A stretch of DNA of 64,000 nucleotides from Chromobacterium paludis (GCF_008275125.1 NZ_CP043473.1:2604001-2668000), one strand, 5' to 3'; shown: positions 35,521 through 45,301, counted from the first letter of the stretch. Translations and numbers: made by a program. The notes: generated by a model from the letters alone, not told the origin.

Positions 35521-36210
35521 TTACTTGGCCGGCTGTTCAACCATGCTTTCCTTCACGGCGTCGATCACGACTTCCACGCGACGGTCAGACTCGATGCAAG
35601 CCTTGATTTCGGCATTTTGCTTCTTGTTCTTCGCGTATTTCGGGAACTTGGCCTTGCACTCTTCCGTCATCTTGGCTTCGGCCTTGCCCTTACCGACGGA
35701 AGTTACCTTCTCAGCCGGCACGCCTTCGTTCACGAAGTAGGCCTTGACCGCGTCGGCGCGCTTCTGGGACAGAGCGTTGTTCAGCTTGTCGGAACCCATG
35801 AAGTCGGTGTAGCCGTCGATTTCCACGCCGGTCAGGTGGCCTTGGCCAGCGTGAGCCTTCAGCTTGGCAACCAGCGGATCCAGTTCGTTCTTGGCGTCTG
35901 CGCGCAGGGTGGACTTGTTGAAGTCGAACAGCACCTTGGCGGACAGGGTCACTTTTTCCTTCATCTGAACCATGGTCGGCTTCGGAGCCACCGGAGCGGC
36001 GACAACCGGCTTGGCCGCTTCGCGGTCGCCACATTCAACCAGGCCGTTGGCAGCCTTGTCGAAGGTGGAGGTGCGCCAGCATTCGCCGTAGTTGTTGCGG
36101 ACTACGGAGTCGGTGGATTGGTCAACGGCATAACCCGGTTTGGCAGCAAAAGCGCTAGCAGAAACCAACAGGGCGGCAACCAGTGCGCTCAGTTTCAGCT
36201 GTTTAGTCAT
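35521..36210 (-). CDS. ompA: OmpA-family outer membrane protein (RmpM-like)
   Basis: The 229-residue product has a signal peptide cleaved after SASAFA. A short N-terminal region with SVVRNNYGECWRTS follows, then a Pro/Ala hinge (about 68-82) and a C-terminal OmpA peptidoglycan-binding domain. That domain shows LFDFNKSTLR, GYTDFMGSDKLNNALSQKRA and a cysteine pair (EECKAKFP, IKACIESDRRVEV). It resembles neisserial RmpM (class 4 protein), which lacks a large N-terminal barrel and tethers porins to peptidoglycan. A strong promoter lies upstream. Its terminator stem is now about 1.4 kb away because IS copy 2 was inserted. Confidence 0.9.
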   Translation of the reverse strand: MTKQLKLSALVAALLVSASAFAAKPGYAVDQSTDSVVRNNYGECWRTSTFDKAANGLVECGDREAAKPVVAAPVAPKPTMVQMKEKVTLSAKVLFDFNKSTLRADAKNELDPLVAKLKAHAGQGHLTGVEIDGYTDFMGSDKLNNALSQKRADAVKAYFVNEGVPAEKVTSVGKGKAEAKMTEECKAKFPKYAKNKKQNAEIKACIESDRRVEVVIDAVKESMVEQPAK

Positions 36211-36329
36211 GTTATTCCCTCTTTAATCTATAAAATGGGTCGCAATGCGGGCTGACGCAAAGACCACGCGAACAAGTTGACTGCAAACATCAGAGATGGC
36301 TACATGCTGTGTTGATGCAGTTAACCCGC

Positions 36330-36358
36330 ACTATAGGAATCCAGCAACACCATGTCAA
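36330..36358 (-). promoter_or_regulatory. Strong sigma-70 promoter of ompA
   Basis: On the minus strand TTGACA (complement of 36353-36358) is followed after 17 bp by TATAGT (complement of 36330-36335). The -35 is a perfect consensus and the -10 is close. The predicted leader to the ompA ATG is about 110 nt, suitable for a highly expressed porin-associated gene. Confidence 0.85.
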
Positions 36359-36449
36359 CACGAGCCCGGGCCTCACGCTCGAGAAACGTTGCACAAATAC
36401 ATCACAATTCGCTTATTATCGGAGAAATTTGTCTCCCTAACGCGACACA

Positions 36450-36959
36450 TTACGGCTGTGTGACGCGTCTGCGAAACAGTGGTTGCGGCTGCCTGAAAGT
36501 TACCTGATAGCTATCGCTGAAGGTATTGTAACAAGAATCAACGTTCAGCGTCTTGCCTTCCTTGATCTGGAAGGCATCGAAGCCCACCTGCCACAATGGA
36601 TGAATCAGGTCTTGCCAGACATCGCCCACCGCCCGCAGTTCCCCGCTGAAATGATAGCGCTCCCGCAATAGCCTGGCGAGGCTGTAGCCGCGGCCATCCG
36701 TGAAGGCAGGGAAGTCAATCGCCACAAGGGACAGCGATGGCAAATGCGCTTGCAGCAAGGCAGGATCGTCATCCGGCGCCAGCCAGACTCCCACTCGCCC
36801 GCGCCGCCCGCTCCACCGCTCCGCATCCGCCAGCCATGCGGCCAGCGGCACGATCACATCCGCGTCAAGCGGCGCGGCAGGCAGTTCGCCTTGCTCATCC
36901 GGGCGCAGCAGCGTCCATTCGTCGGCCAGTTCTTTGCCGTGCTTAATGTACCGGGGCAT
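36450..36959 (-). CDS. DUF934 protein linked to sulfite reductase
   Basis: DUF934 proteins are small cytosolic proteins encoded next to CysI-type sulfite reductases in many proteobacteria; their role is probably auxiliary in sulfite reduction. The 169-residue product starts MPRYIKHGKELADEWTLL. It has the family blocks VGVWLAPDDDP, IDFPAFTDGRGYSLARLLRE and VGFDAFQIKEG. The start at 36957-36959 lies inside the cysI 3' end, giving a 17-bp overlap and implying translational coupling. Earlier in-frame ATGs in cysI are not credible. Confidence 0.9.
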   Translation of the reverse strand: MPRYIKHGKELADEWTLLRPDEQGELPAAPLDADVIVPLAAWLADAERWSGRRGRVGVWLAPDDDPALLQAHLPSLSLVAIDFPAFTDGRGYSLARLLRERYHFSGELRAVGDVWQDLIHPLWQVGFDAFQIKEGKTLNVDSCYNTFSDSYQVTFRQPQPLFRRRVTQP

Positions 36960-38601
36960 AGACCCTCTCCTTGAACGGTTCCACGCCGACACGACGCAGG
37001 GTTTCGATGAAGCGCTCGCCATCTTGCCGTTTTTCGACATAGACCTGCATGATCTTGCCGAAGGCAACCGGCACGTCAGCCTGCGCAAAAGAGGGGCCGA
37101 TCACCTTGCCAATGGCGGTATCGCTGCCCTGGCTGCCGCCCAGCGTGATCTGGTACCACTCCTCGCCGTTTTTATCGACGCCTAGTATGCCGATATTGCC
37201 AATATGGTGATGGCCGCAGGCGTTCATGCAGCCGGAGAAGTTACAGGCGATCTCGCCCAGATCGTGCAGATAATCGAAGTCGTCGAAAGTCTGCTGGATG
37301 GCATTGGCCACCGGAATGGAGCGCGCATTGGCCAGCGAGCAGAAATCGCCGCCCGGGCAGCTGATGATGTCGGTCAACAGACCGATATTGGGCGTGGCCA
37401 TGCGCTGCTGGCGGGCCTCGCGCCACAGCGCGTACAAGTCTTTCTGCGCCACGTCCGGCAGCACCAGATTCTGTTCGTGCGCCACACGCAGCTCGCCGAA
37501 GCCGAAACGATCGGCCCAGTCCGCCGCCGCCTCCATCTGCTCGGCCGTGATGTCTCCCGGCGGCGCGCCGGTTTCCTTCAGCGACAGCACCACCGAGCGG
37601 TAGCCCGGCTGGCGATGCGCGCGCGTATTGCGCTCGAACCAGCGGGCGAAAGCCTTGTCCTCGGCCAGCGGACCCGTCAATTCAGCAGGATCATCGGCCA
37701 GCGCGGGGTAGTCAGGATCGTCGAAGAAACGGGCGTAGTGCGCGACATCCTCATCCCGCAGCGTGGCCGGGCCATCCTTCAGATGCAGCCACTCGTCTTC
37801 CACCTTGGCGGCGAAGCCCTGCGGCGTCATGGCCTTGACCAGAATCTTGACGCGCGCCTTGTACTTGTTGTCGCGGCGGCCGAAGCGGTTATACACGCGC
37901 AGCACCGCGTCCAGATAAGTCAGCAAGTGCTGGCGCGGCAGGAATTCGCGTATCACCTCGCCCACCATGGGCGTGCGTCCCAGGCCGCCGCCGACGATCA
38001 CTTTGAAGCCGGCCTCACCATCCGCGTTGCGGCTGACGTGCAGGCCGATGTCGTGAACCATGGTGGCGGCGCGGTCTTCCACGCTGCCGGAGACGGCGAT
38101 CTTGAACTTGCGCGGCAGGAAGGCGAATTCCGGGTGCAGCGTGCTCCACTGGCGGATGATTTCGCAATACGGACGCGGATCGAACAGTTGGTCGGCGGCG
38201 ACGCCGGCGAAGGCGTCGGTGGTGGTATTGCGCACGCAGTTGCCGGAGGTCTGGATTGCGTGCATTTCCACGGTGGACAGCTCTTCCAGAATGTCCGGCA
38301 CGCTCTCCAACGCCGGCCAGTTGAACTGGATGTTCTGGCGCGTGGTGAAGTGGCCGTAGCCTTTGTCATAGCGGCGGGCGATGTCGGCCAGCTTGCGCAA
38401 TTGCTCGCTGCGCAGATGGCCGTACGGGATGGCCACGCGCAGCATGGGCGCGTGGCGCTGAATGTACAGGCCATTCATCAGCCGCAGGGGGCGGAACTCG
38501 TCCTCGGACAGCTCGCCGGCCAGGAAGCGGCGGGTCTGGTCGCGGAACTGCTGCACGCGCTCGCGCACCAGGCGATGGTCGACTTCATCGTAACGATACA
38601 T
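36943..38601 (-). CDS. cysI: Sulfite (or nitrite/sulfite) reductase hemoprotein
   Basis: This enzyme reduces sulfite to sulfide with a coupled sirohaem and [4Fe-4S] centre. The 552-residue product has two ferredoxin-like half domains (GHFTTRQNIQFNW, GNCVRNTTTDAFAGV). The cluster cysteines are in ISCPGGDFCSLANA and CNFSGCMNACGHHHIG. It is the single-chain form usual in beta- and alphaproteobacteria, with no CysJ flavoprotein nearby. cysH is 34 bp upstream and the DUF934 gene overlaps downstream, so the three form an operon. The divergent cysB gene suggests cysteine-starvation control. Confidence 0.92.
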   Translation of the reverse strand: MYRYDEVDHRLVRERVQQFRDQTRRFLAGELSEDEFRPLRLMNGLYIQRHAPMLRVAIPYGHLRSEQLRKLADIARRYDKGYGHFTTRQNIQFNWPALESVPDILEELSTVEMHAIQTSGNCVRNTTTDAFAGVAADQLFDPRPYCEIIRQWSTLHPEFAFLPRKFKIAVSGSVEDRAATMVHDIGLHVSRNADGEAGFKVIVGGGLGRTPMVGEVIREFLPRQHLLTYLDAVLRVYNRFGRRDNKYKARVKILVKAMTPQGFAAKVEDEWLHLKDGPATLRDEDVAHYARFFDDPDYPALADDPAELTGPLAEDKAFARWFERNTRAHRQPGYRSVVLSLKETGAPPGDITAEQMEAAADWADRFGFGELRVAHEQNLVLPDVAQKDLYALWREARQQRMATPNIGLLTDIISCPGGDFCSLANARSIPVANAIQQTFDDFDYLHDLGEIACNFSGCMNACGHHHIGNIGILGVDKNGEEWYQITLGGSQGSDTAIGKVIGPSFAQADVPVAFGKIMQVYVEKRQDGERFIETLRRVGVEPFKERVYAPVH

Positions 38602-38635
38602 ATTGAATTCCAGCAGATAGGCCGATGGCGGCGGG

Positions 38636-39340
38636 TCAGGCGGGGCGCTTCAGCGGACTGGCCTTGGCGTGCAGCCCGCATTCCTTGGTTTCCGGGTTTT
38701 CCCACCACCAGCGGCCGGCGCGGATGTCCTCGCCCACGCTGATGGCCCGGGTGCAGGGCGCGCAACCTATGGACGGATAATGCCGGTCATGCAGCGCGTT
38801 GTAAGGCACTTCGCGCTCGCGCAGGTACTGCCAGACCTCGGCCTCGGTCCACTCCAAGAGCGGACTGAATTTCAGCAGACCGTTGTCGGCGTCGTACGCC
38901 TCGTCGGCCAGGTCCTGCCGCGTCGGCGACTGCTGACGGCGCAGGCCGGTGATCCAGGCGGAGCGGCCCGCCAGCGCTCGCCTGAGCGGCTCCAGCTTGC
39001 GCACGGCGCAACAGGATTGGCGCAACGCCACGCTCTGATAAAAGCCATTGATGCCATGCAGGTTGACGTATTGCTCGGTGGCGGCGGTATCCGGGAAATA
39101 CACCTGGACCGGATGCGCCGGGTAACGCTCGGCCACCTGCTGCATCAATGCATAGGTCTCGGCCGGCAAGCGGCCGGTATCCAGGCTGAAGCTGCGCAAG
39201 GGCAGGTTCAGCCGGGCGATCAGATCGGTCAGCACCATGTCTTCGGCGCCATAACTGTTGGCAAGCACCGCGTCGGGGTGTCGTTCGGCAATCGTTTGCA
39301 GCAGGGCCGTCGTGGCGGCCAGTTTGGACTCCAGGCTCAT
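38636..39340 (-). CDS. cysH: Adenylylsulfate (APS) reductase, [4Fe-4S] type
   Basis: The enzyme reduces activated sulfate to sulfite. The 234-residue product has the PP-loop-like substrate site SYGAEDMVLTDLI. The paired cysteines are CCAVRKLEPL and SIGCAPCTRAI, which ligate a [4Fe-4S] cluster in APS-using enzymes. The C-terminal catalytic motif is KECGLH. The presence of the double cysteines points to APS rather than PAPS as substrate, despite the gene symbol cysH. It is first in a cysH-cysI-DUF934 operon and divergent from cysB. CysDN/CysC are not in this window. Confidence 0.93.
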   Translation of the reverse strand: MSLESKLAATTALLQTIAERHPDAVLANSYGAEDMVLTDLIARLNLPLRSFSLDTGRLPAETYALMQQVAERYPAHPVQVYFPDTAATEQYVNLHGINGFYQSVALRQSCCAVRKLEPLRRALAGRSAWITGLRRQQSPTRQDLADEAYDADNGLLKFSPLLEWTEAEVWQYLREREVPYNALHDRHYPSIGCAPCTRAISVGEDIRAGRWWWENPETKECGLHAKASPLKRPA

Positions 39341-39451
39341 CAGGCGCTCCGGGATGGGTTCGAGGCTATCCTAACCAAAGCGCTTATAAACCTAAAAGAA
39401 TATTGTGTTAGTATTTAATGACTACAGGTTTTAAGAGGACAGACCGTCAAC

Positions 39452-40396
39452 ATGAAGCTACAACAATTGCGCTATCTGGTCGAAGTGGCCAAGCAAGGGC
39501 TGAACGTCTCGGAGGCCGCGGAGAAGCTGCATACCTCGCAACCCGGCATTTCCAAGCAGATCCGCTTGCTGGAAGATGAACTGGGCATCCAGGTGTTCAT
39601 TCGCAATGGCAAGCGCGTGGTGTCGGTGTCCGAGCCGGGCAAGGAGGTGCTGCGCATTTCCGAGCGCATCCTGCGCGAGGCGCAAAACCTGAAGCGCGTG
39701 GGCGAAGAGTTCTCGCGCGAGTCGGAGGGCGCGCTGACCATCGCCACCACCCACACCCAGGCGCGCTATGCCTTGCCGCAAGCCATCGCCGAATTCGTCA
39801 ATCGCTACCCCAAGGTCAGGCTGTCGCTGAAACAGGGCAGCCCGACGCAGATTTGCGACATGGTGATCTCGGGCGAGGCCGACCTGGCCATCGCCACCGA
39901 AGGCATCGCCCTGTACAAGGAGCTGGCCACCCTGCCCTGCTATGAGTGGAACCGCTCGGTCGTGGTCCCCAAGGGCCACCCGCTGGCCGAGCTGGAGCGC
40001 CAGATCGCGTTGGCCGACATCGCCCAATACCCCATCGTCACCTACGACTTCGCTTTCGCCGGACGCTCCAAGATCAACAAGGCCTTCTCCGACCAGGGCC
40101 TCAGCGCCAACGTGGTGCTGACCGCGATCGACACCGATGTCATCAAGACCTATGTCTCGCTGGGCCTGGGCATAGGCATCATCGCCAGCATGGCCTATGA
40201 GCCGGCGCGCGACCACAACCTGGTGGCGATAGATGCCGGCCACCTGTTCGAGCCGTCCACCACCAAGATAGGCATCCGCAAGGACGCCTATCTGCGCGGC
40301 TTCGCCTATACCTTCATCGAGCTGTTCGCGCCGCATCTGCACCGGCGCGAAGTGGATTCGGCGCTGCTGGCGCACGATGTCAATGACGAAGAATGA
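39452..40396 (+). CDS. cysB: LysR-type regulator CysB
   Basis: CysB activates sulfate assimilation genes when the inducer acetylserine accumulates. The 314-residue product has an N-terminal winged helix-turn-helix (MKLQQLRYLVEVAKQGLNVS, KLHTSQPGISKQIRLLE). A periplasmic-binding-protein-like effector domain follows (THTQARYALPQAIAEFVNRY, then LKQGSPTQICDMV). It lies divergently from cysH, with 111 bp between the starts, the classic LysR arrangement, so the gap should contain its operator. The start has AAGAGGA upstream. A related paralogue (Cbl) is possible, but the local operon favours CysB. Confidence 0.92.
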   Translation: MKLQQLRYLVEVAKQGLNVSEAAEKLHTSQPGISKQIRLLEDELGIQVFIRNGKRVVSVSEPGKEVLRISERILREAQNLKRVGEEFSRESEGALTIATTHTQARYALPQAIAEFVNRYPKVRLSLKQGSPTQICDMVISGEADLAIATEGIALYKELATLPCYEWNRSVVVPKGHPLAELERQIALADIAQYPIVTYDFAFAGRSKINKAFSDQGLSANVVLTAIDTDVIKTYVSLGLGIGIIASMAYEPARDHNLVAIDAGHLFEPSTTKIGIRKDAYLRGFAYTFIELFAPHLHRREVDSALLAHDVNDEE

Positions 40397-40413
40397 CGGG
40401 GAGTCATACCCGC

Positions 40414-40450
40414 AAAGCCAACGCCCCGGACCAGCCGGGGCGTTGGCTTT
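40414..40450. terminator. Bidirectional terminator between cysB and the FabG-like gene
   Basis: A perfect 16-bp stem AAAGCCAACGCCCCGG pairs with 40435-40450 (loop ACCAG). It is 18 bp after cysB and 19 bp after the stop of the convergent gene. Confidence 0.8.
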
Positions 40451-40468
40451 GGCGCAGCGAGATCGCGC

Positions 40469-41209
40469 TTACAACGTGAGGCCGCCGGTCACTTCGATGG
40501 CCGCGCCGTTGATGTAGCTGGCCTCGTCCGACGCCAGGAAGGCGTAGACGTTGGCGATCTCGGCCGGATCGGCCATGCGGCGCATCGGCACCTTGTCTTC
40601 CATCGCCTGCAGCACCTTTTCCGGCATGGCCTTCAGGATGGGCGTGGCGACAAAGCCCGGGCAGACGGCGTTGGCGCGGATGCCCTTCTTGCCCAACTCC
40701 TTGGCCCAGGTCTTGACGAAGCCGATCACGCCGAACTTGGCCGCCGCGTAGTTGGTCTGGCCGAAGTTGCCATAGACGCCGACCACGGACGACGCGTTCA
40801 GAATCACGCCGCCGCCCTGCTCCACCATGGTGTCCACCACGGCGCGGGCGCAGTTGTAGACGCCCTTCAGGTTGATGTCGATGACGCGGTCGAACTGTTC
40901 TTCCGTCATCTTGATCAGCTGCGCGTCCTGCACGATGCCGGCGTTGTTGACCAGCACGTCGATGCGGCCGCAACGGTTCTTCAGATCGGCGACCATTTCG
41001 GCGATCTGGCCCTTGTTGGTCACGTCCACCTTGTAGCCGTAGGCTTCGCCGCCCAGCGCCTTCAACTCGTCGACGACGGCGTTGACCGCCTCCAGGTTCA
41101 GGTCGCACACCGCGACGATGGCGCCTTCCTTGACGAACTTCTCAGCAGTAGCCTTGCCGATGCCGCTGGCGGAGCCGGTGATAATGCTGACTTTCCCTTT
41201 TAAACGCAT
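40469..41209 (-). CDS. SDR-family 3-oxoacyl-ACP/acetoacetyl-CoA reductase (FabG-like)
   Basis: The 246-residue protein is a classical short-chain dehydrogenase. The NAD(P)-binding motif is [15 protein letters not shown], with NNAG in [10 protein letters not shown]. The catalytic residues are Ser in LNASSVVG and the YAAAK motif. The C-terminal [17 protein letters not shown] closes the fold, as in FabG/PhbB. The start [12 protein letters not shown] (41207-41209) has AAGGAA upstream. It stands outside a fatty-acid or PHB gene cluster, so the exact substrate is open. Cys-Asp (VCDLNLEA) after beta-2 suggests NAD(H) rather than NADP(H) could be used. Confidence 0.85.
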   Translation of the reverse strand: MRLKGKVSIITGSASGIGKATAEKFVKEGAIVAVCDLNLEAVNAVVDELKALGGEAYGYKVDVTNKGQIAEMVADLKNRCGRIDVLVNNAGIVQDAQLIKMTEEQFDRVIDINLKGVYNCARAVVDTMVEQGGGVILNASSVVGVYGNFGQTNYAAAKFGVIGFVKTWAKELGKKGIRANAVCPGFVATPILKAMPEKVLQAMEDKVPMRRMADPAEIANVYAFLASDEASYINGAAIEVTGGLTL

Positions 41210-41340
41210 GATGTTTCCTTCTTTTACCGCTTTGCAGATCTCATCAGGCCGCCATGGACGGATGAGCACCAGATGTCTCCTGGCATCGACCCTCCCGGCC
41301 GGGTCCCTGATTATTGTTATCGCGCCGCGCGCGGCGCATG

Positions 41341-41388
41341 AAAAAGGCGGGAGTTTGTGCACCGCAATATAGCGCACCCCCTCCCGCC
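41341..41388 (-). terminator. Terminator downstream of the ABC-F gene
   Basis: GGCGGGAG and CTCCCGCC (41346-41353, 41381-41388) bracket an inner GTGC/GCAC stem, and the minus strand ends in T5. A second perfect 11-bp hairpin, GTTACGAGCTG with loop AGA (41396-41420), lies directly after the gene stop but has no T-run. Confidence 0.65.
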
Positions 41389-41424
41389 GGTACAAGTTAC
41401 GAGCTGAGACAGCTCGTAACCGGA

Positions 41425-43056
41425 TTACTCCAGGCCCTTGCTGGCCAGGTAGTCTTCATAGTTGCCGATGTAGTAGTCGTAGCCGCCCTTACCGTCCAGT
41501 TCCAGCACGTGGGTGGCCAGGCTGCTCACGAATTGGCGGTCGTGCGAAACAAAGATCAAGGTGCCCTTGTACTTTTCCAGCGCCATGTTCAGGGATTCGA
41601 TCGACTCCATGTCCATGTGGTTGGTCGGTTCGTCCATGATCATCACGTTCGGCTTCTGCAGGATCAGCTTGCCGTACAGCATGCGGCCCTTCTCGCCGCC
41701 GGACAGCACGCGCACCGGCTTGCCCACTTCATCGCCGCCGAACAGCAGGCGGCCCAGCGTGCCGCGGATCACCTGCTCGTCGTCGCCTTCCTGGCCCCAT
41801 TCGCGCATCCATTCGGTCAGCGTGGCATCGCTGTCGAATTCGGCTTCATGGTCCTGGGCGAAGTAGCCGATCTGCGCCTTTTCCGCCCACTTGATAGTGC
41901 CGTAGTCGGCGGTCAGGCCTTCGGCGAACTTGGCATCGAATGCGCCAGCCAGCAGCTTGACCAGCGAGGTCTTGCCCGCGCCGTTGGGACCGATGATGGC
42001 CAGACGGGCGCCGGCTTCCAGGATCAGGTTCAAGTCCTTGAACAACACCTTGTTGTCGTAGGCCTTGCTGAGGTTTTCCACTTCCACCGCCTGGCGGTGC
42101 AGCTTGAACTTGTCGTCCATCTCGAAGCGGATGAACGGGTTCTGGCGGCTGGACGGCTTCACTTCCACCATCTCGGCCTTCAGCTTGTCCACCTGCTTCA
42201 GGCGCGAGGTAGCCTGACGGGCCTTGGACTTGTTGGCGGAGAAGCGGGCCACGAACTCCTGCAGCTCCTGGATGCGCTCCTTGGCCTTGCTGTTGGAGCT
42301 CAACTGGCGCTCGCGGGCCTGGGCCGAGGCGATCATGTAGTCGTCGTAATTGCCCGGATAGATGCGGATGGTGTTGTAGTCCAAGTCCGCCATGTGGGTG
42401 CAGACCGAATTCAGGAAGTGGCGGTCGTGCGAGATGATGATCATGGTGGCGTTGCGCTCGTTCAGCACGTGCTCCAGCCAGCGGATGGTGTTGATGTCCA
42501 GGTTGTTGGTCGGCTCGTCCAACAACAGGATGTCAGGATTGGAGAACAGCGCCTGCGCCAGCAGCACGCGCAGCTTCCAGCCCGGGGCCACTTCGCTCAT
42601 CGGGCCGAAATGCTGCTCCACCGGAATGCCCACGCCCATCAGCAATTCGCCGGCGCGCGCCTCGGCGGTGTAGCCGTCGTATTCGGCGAACTTGGCCTCC
42701 AGGTCGGCCGCGCGCATGTAGTCGTCTTCCGTCGCTTCCAGATTGGCGTAGATCGCGTCGCGTTCGCTCATCGCCGCCCACATCTCGGTGTGACCCATCA
42801 TCACCACGTCGATCACGCGCTGGTCTTCGTAGCCAAACTGATCCTGACGCAGCTTACCCAGGCGCAGGCCGTTTTCGATGGCCACCTCGCCCGCGGTCTG
42901 TTCCAGATCGCCGCCCAGGATTTTCATGAAAGTGGACTTGCCGGAACCGTTGGCGCCGATCAGGCCGTAACGGTTGCCCTCGCCGAATTTGACGGTCACC
43001 TTCTCGAACAAAGGTTTCACGCCAAACTGCATCGTAATATTGCTTGTGGTAATCAC
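41425..43056 (-). CDS. ybiT: ABC-F family ATPase, YbiT subfamily
   Basis: ABC-F proteins have two ATPase domains without membrane parts and act at the ribosomal E site. The 543-residue product has Walker A motifs GANGSGKST and GPNGAGKTS and Walker B DEPTNNLD and DEPTNHMD. Signature regions are [17 protein letters not shown] and [10 protein letters not shown]. The inter-domain linker has the basic P-site tRNA-interaction segment ([19 protein letters not shown]). The first signature lacks canonical LSGG, having the SEVAPGWK variant of YbiT. It is divergent from dapA. The symbol follows resemblance to E. coli YbiT. Confidence 0.88.
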   Translation of the reverse strand: MITTSNITMQFGVKPLFEKVTVKFGEGNRYGLIGANGSGKSTFMKILGGDLEQTAGEVAIENGLRLGKLRQDQFGYEDQRVIDVVMMGHTEMWAAMSERDAIYANLEATEDDYMRAADLEAKFAEYDGYTAEARAGELLMGVGIPVEQHFGPMSEVAPGWKLRVLLAQALFSNPDILLLDEPTNNLDINTIRWLEHVLNERNATMIIISHDRHFLNSVCTHMADLDYNTIRIYPGNYDDYMIASAQARERQLSSNSKAKERIQELQEFVARFSANKSKARQATSRLKQVDKLKAEMVEVKPSSRQNPFIRFEMDDKFKLHRQAVEVENLSKAYDNKVLFKDLNLILEAGARLAIIGPNGAGKTSLVKLLAGAFDAKFAEGLTADYGTIKWAEKAQIGYFAQDHEAEFDSDATLTEWMREWGQEGDDEQVIRGTLGRLLFGGDEVGKPVRVLSGGEKGRMLYGKLILQKPNVMIMDEPTNHMDMESIESLNMALEKYKGTLIFVSHDRQFVSSLATHVLELDGKGGYDYYIGNYEDYLASKGLE

Positions 43057-43162
43057 GCTTGAAGATCCTTCAGCCGTAAGCCGTAAGTATCGGAAAAACG
43101 TAGGATTCTAGCACAGGCCAGGCGAATTCCCGAACCTTTGGCGGGTCGTTCGCCACGAACTT

Positions 43163-43190
43163 TTGCCAGCCAGACGAATTCCGCTACAAT
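43163..43190 (+). promoter_or_regulatory. Putative sigma-70 promoter of dapA-bamC
   Basis: TTGCCA (43163-43168) and TACAAT (43185-43190) are separated by 16 bp, 40 bp upstream of the dapA ATG. Both boxes are near consensus. Confidence 0.6.
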
Positions 43191-43229
43191 CGTAAACCTT
43201 GTAAATCCTTATTCCAGATAGGCAGAACT

Positions 43230-44105
43230 ATGCTTACCGGCAGCTTGGTAGCGCTCGTCACGCCGATGTCCAGCGATGGCTCGGTGGATTTTGCGGCGCT
43301 GCAACGATTGGTTGAGTTCCACATCGAGAACGGCACTTCCGGCATCGTCGCCGTCGGCACCACCGGCGAATCGGCCACGCTGTCGGTCGAAGAGCACATA
43401 GCGGTGGTCAAAGCAGTGGTGGAATACGCCAAGGGCCGGGTCAAGGTCATCGCCGGCGCCGGCGGCAATGCCACCAGCGAAGCCATCGAACTGGGCCGCC
43501 TGTCGGCCGAGGTCGGCGCCGACCTGGTGCTGTCCGTCGTGCCCTATTACAACAAGCCGACACAGGAAGGCATCTACCAACACTTCAAGACCATCGCCGA
43601 CGCGAGTCCGCTGCCCGTCATCCTTTATAACGTGCCGGGCCGCACCGTGGCCGACATGAGCAACGACACAGCGCTGCGCCTGGCCCAGCACCCCAATATC
43701 GTGGGGCTCAAAGACGCCACCGGCGACATCGGCCGCGCCTGCGACCTGGCGCTGCGCGCGCCCAAGGATTTCGCCCTATATTCCGGCGATGACGCTACTG
43801 GCATGGCCTTCATGCTGTGCGGCGGCCATGGCGTGATCTCGGTCACCGCCAATATCGCCCCCAAATTGATGAGCGAACTGTGCGTGGCCGCCACCGCTGG
43901 CGACGCCGCCAAGGCGCGCGCCATCAACGACAAGCTGCAAGGTCTGCACAAGCAGCTGTTCATCGAACCGAACCCGATTCCGGCCAAATGGGCGCTGACG
44001 CGGATGCAAGGCATCCCCGCCGGCATCCGCCTGCCGCTGACCCCGCTGAGCGACGCCGCCGTGCCGGCCGTAGAAGCGGCGATGCAACAAGCCGAAGTCA
44101 TTTGA
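43230..44105 (+). CDS. dapA: 4-hydroxy-tetrahydrodipicolinate synthase
   Basis: DapA condenses pyruvate with aspartate semialdehyde in lysine and diaminopimelate synthesis. The 291-residue product has the Schiff-base lysine Lys161 in [11 protein letters not shown] and Tyr133 in ILYNVPGRT, with the same numbering as in E. coli. The pyruvate-binding GTTGESAT is also present. It is followed after 26 bp by bamC on the same strand, the dapA-bamC (nlpB) pairing known in gammaproteobacteria as well. Diaminopimelate supplies peptidoglycan, so the pair joins envelope precursor synthesis and outer-membrane assembly. Confidence 0.97.
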   Translation: MLTGSLVALVTPMSSDGSVDFAALQRLVEFHIENGTSGIVAVGTTGESATLSVEEHIAVVKAVVEYAKGRVKVIAGAGGNATSEAIELGRLSAEVGADLVLSVVPYYNKPTQEGIYQHFKTIADASPLPVILYNVPGRTVADMSNDTALRLAQHPNIVGLKDATGDIGRACDLALRAPKDFALYSGDDATGMAFMLCGGHGVISVTANIAPKLMSELCVAATAGDAAKARAINDKLQGLHKQLFIEPNPIPAKWALTRMQGIPAGIRLPLTPLSDAAVPAVEAAMQQAEVI

Positions 44106-44131
44106 TCATCCCCTGCTTGATGGGAGTCCGC

Positions 44132-45247
44132 ATGAAACGCAGCGTGTCCGTCGCGACCCTGCTGGCAACCGGCCTGTTGGCCGCTTGCAGCAGCACACAG
44201 CAACCGCTTGGCAAGAACCTGGACTACAAGTCCGACGTCCCGAACACCACCAAGAGCCTGGAAGTGCCGCCGGATCTGACCGCGCCGCAAGTCCAGAACA
44301 AGTACCAGCTGCCCGGCGGCGTCGCCGCCGCCGCCAATGCGGATGGCGAAGCCCCGGCCGTGTCCTCGCCCATCGCCATCAACCAGCTGGACAACATCAA
44401 GATGGAGCGCGCCGGCACCCAGCGCTGGCTGTTGGTAGGCGGCAAGAAGGCCGCCGAGCTGTGGCCCGTGCTGAAGGCGTTCTGGCAGGAAAACGGCTTC
44501 GTGATCAAGAACGAAGACCCCAGCCTGGGCATCATGGAGACAGACTGGGCCGAGAACCGCGCCAAGCTGCCCAACGACGGCCTGCGCAAGCTGCTGGAAA
44601 CCGTGGGCCTCGGCAGCGTCTACTCCACCGGCGAGCGCGACAAGTTCCGCATCCGCCTGGAGAACACGCCGCAAGGCACCGAAGTGTACTTCTCGCATCG
44701 CGGCATGGAAGAGGTCTACGCCGACAACAGCAAGACCAACACCATCTGGCAGGCCCGCCCGACCGACCCGAACCTGGAAGCGGAGCTCTTGGGCCGCTTC
44801 ATGATGCGTCTGGGCATGAAAGAAGAAAAAGCCAAGCAACAAGTCCAGCAGACACTGAGCAAGCCGGCCGCGCCGCAAGATCCGATCGTGGACGGCCAAT
44901 TGCGGCTGGCCGATGGCTTCGACCGCGCTTGGCGCCGCGTCGGCCTGGCGCTGGACCGCGTCGGCCTGGTAGTGACCGACCGCGACCGCTCGCAAGGCGT
45001 GTATTACGTGAAGCCGGCCAAGAGCGACACCGACAAGGAAGAGTCCGGTGGCTTCTGGTCCAGCCTGGCGTTCTGGAAAGGCAGCGACGGCAAGGCGGTC
45101 AAGCCGAGCGAACCGGAATATCGGATCAAGCTGCAAGAACTCGACAGCAACACTACCGCCCTGCAAATTCAGGACAAGCAAGGCAAACCGCTGTCCGACG
45201 ACTTCGTCAAAGCCGCGCTGGGCAAGTTGCAAACCGAACTGCAGTAA
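44132..45247 (+). CDS. bamC: Outer membrane assembly lipoprotein BamC
   Basis: BamC is a lipoprotein subunit of the BAM complex that contacts BamD. The 371-residue product begins MKRSVSVATLLATGLLAACSS, with lipobox LAAC and Cys19. An unstructured BamD-binding segment follows (LDYKSDVPNTTKSLEVPPDL). Two helix-grip domains end the protein, the first beginning RWLLVGGKKAAELWPVLKAF. The ATG at 44132 has GGGAG upstream; the frame is open farther upstream inside dapA without meaning. It forms an operon with dapA and ends at a strong terminator. Confidence 0.92.
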   Translation: MKRSVSVATLLATGLLAACSSTQQPLGKNLDYKSDVPNTTKSLEVPPDLTAPQVQNKYQLPGGVAAAANADGEAPAVSSPIAINQLDNIKMERAGTQRWLLVGGKKAAELWPVLKAFWQENGFVIKNEDPSLGIMETDWAENRAKLPNDGLRKLLETVGLGSVYSTGERDKFRIRLENTPQGTEVYFSHRGMEEVYADNSKTNTIWQARPTDPNLEAELLGRFMMRLGMKEEKAKQQVQQTLSKPAAPQDPIVDGQLRLADGFDRAWRRVGLALDRVGLVVTDRDRSQGVYYVKPAKSDTDKEESGGFWSSLAFWKGSDGKAVKPSEPEYRIKLQELDSNTTALQIQDKQGKPLSDDFVKAALGKLQTELQ

Positions 45248-45271
45248 TGCAACAGTCATCGCCAAAATACA

Positions 45272-45301
45272 ACAGCCCGCGCCAAGCGGGCTGTTTTTTT
45301 A
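45272..45301 (+). terminator. Terminator of dapA-bamC
   Basis: ACAGCCCGC/GCGGGCTGT (loop GCCAA) followed by T7 lies 25 bp after the bamC stop. Confidence 0.92.

Noticed and set aside
41396..41420. Perfect 11-bp hairpin after the ABC-F gene as a terminator
   Set aside because: It has no T-run; the T5-ended hairpin at 41341-41388 is the better terminator, so this is only mentioned there.
41314..43062. 582-residue open frame on the plus strand opposite the ABC-F gene
   Set aside because: Composition (His, Gln, Val, Leu) is that of an antisense shadow; the ABC-F gene has two full ATPase domains on the minus strand.
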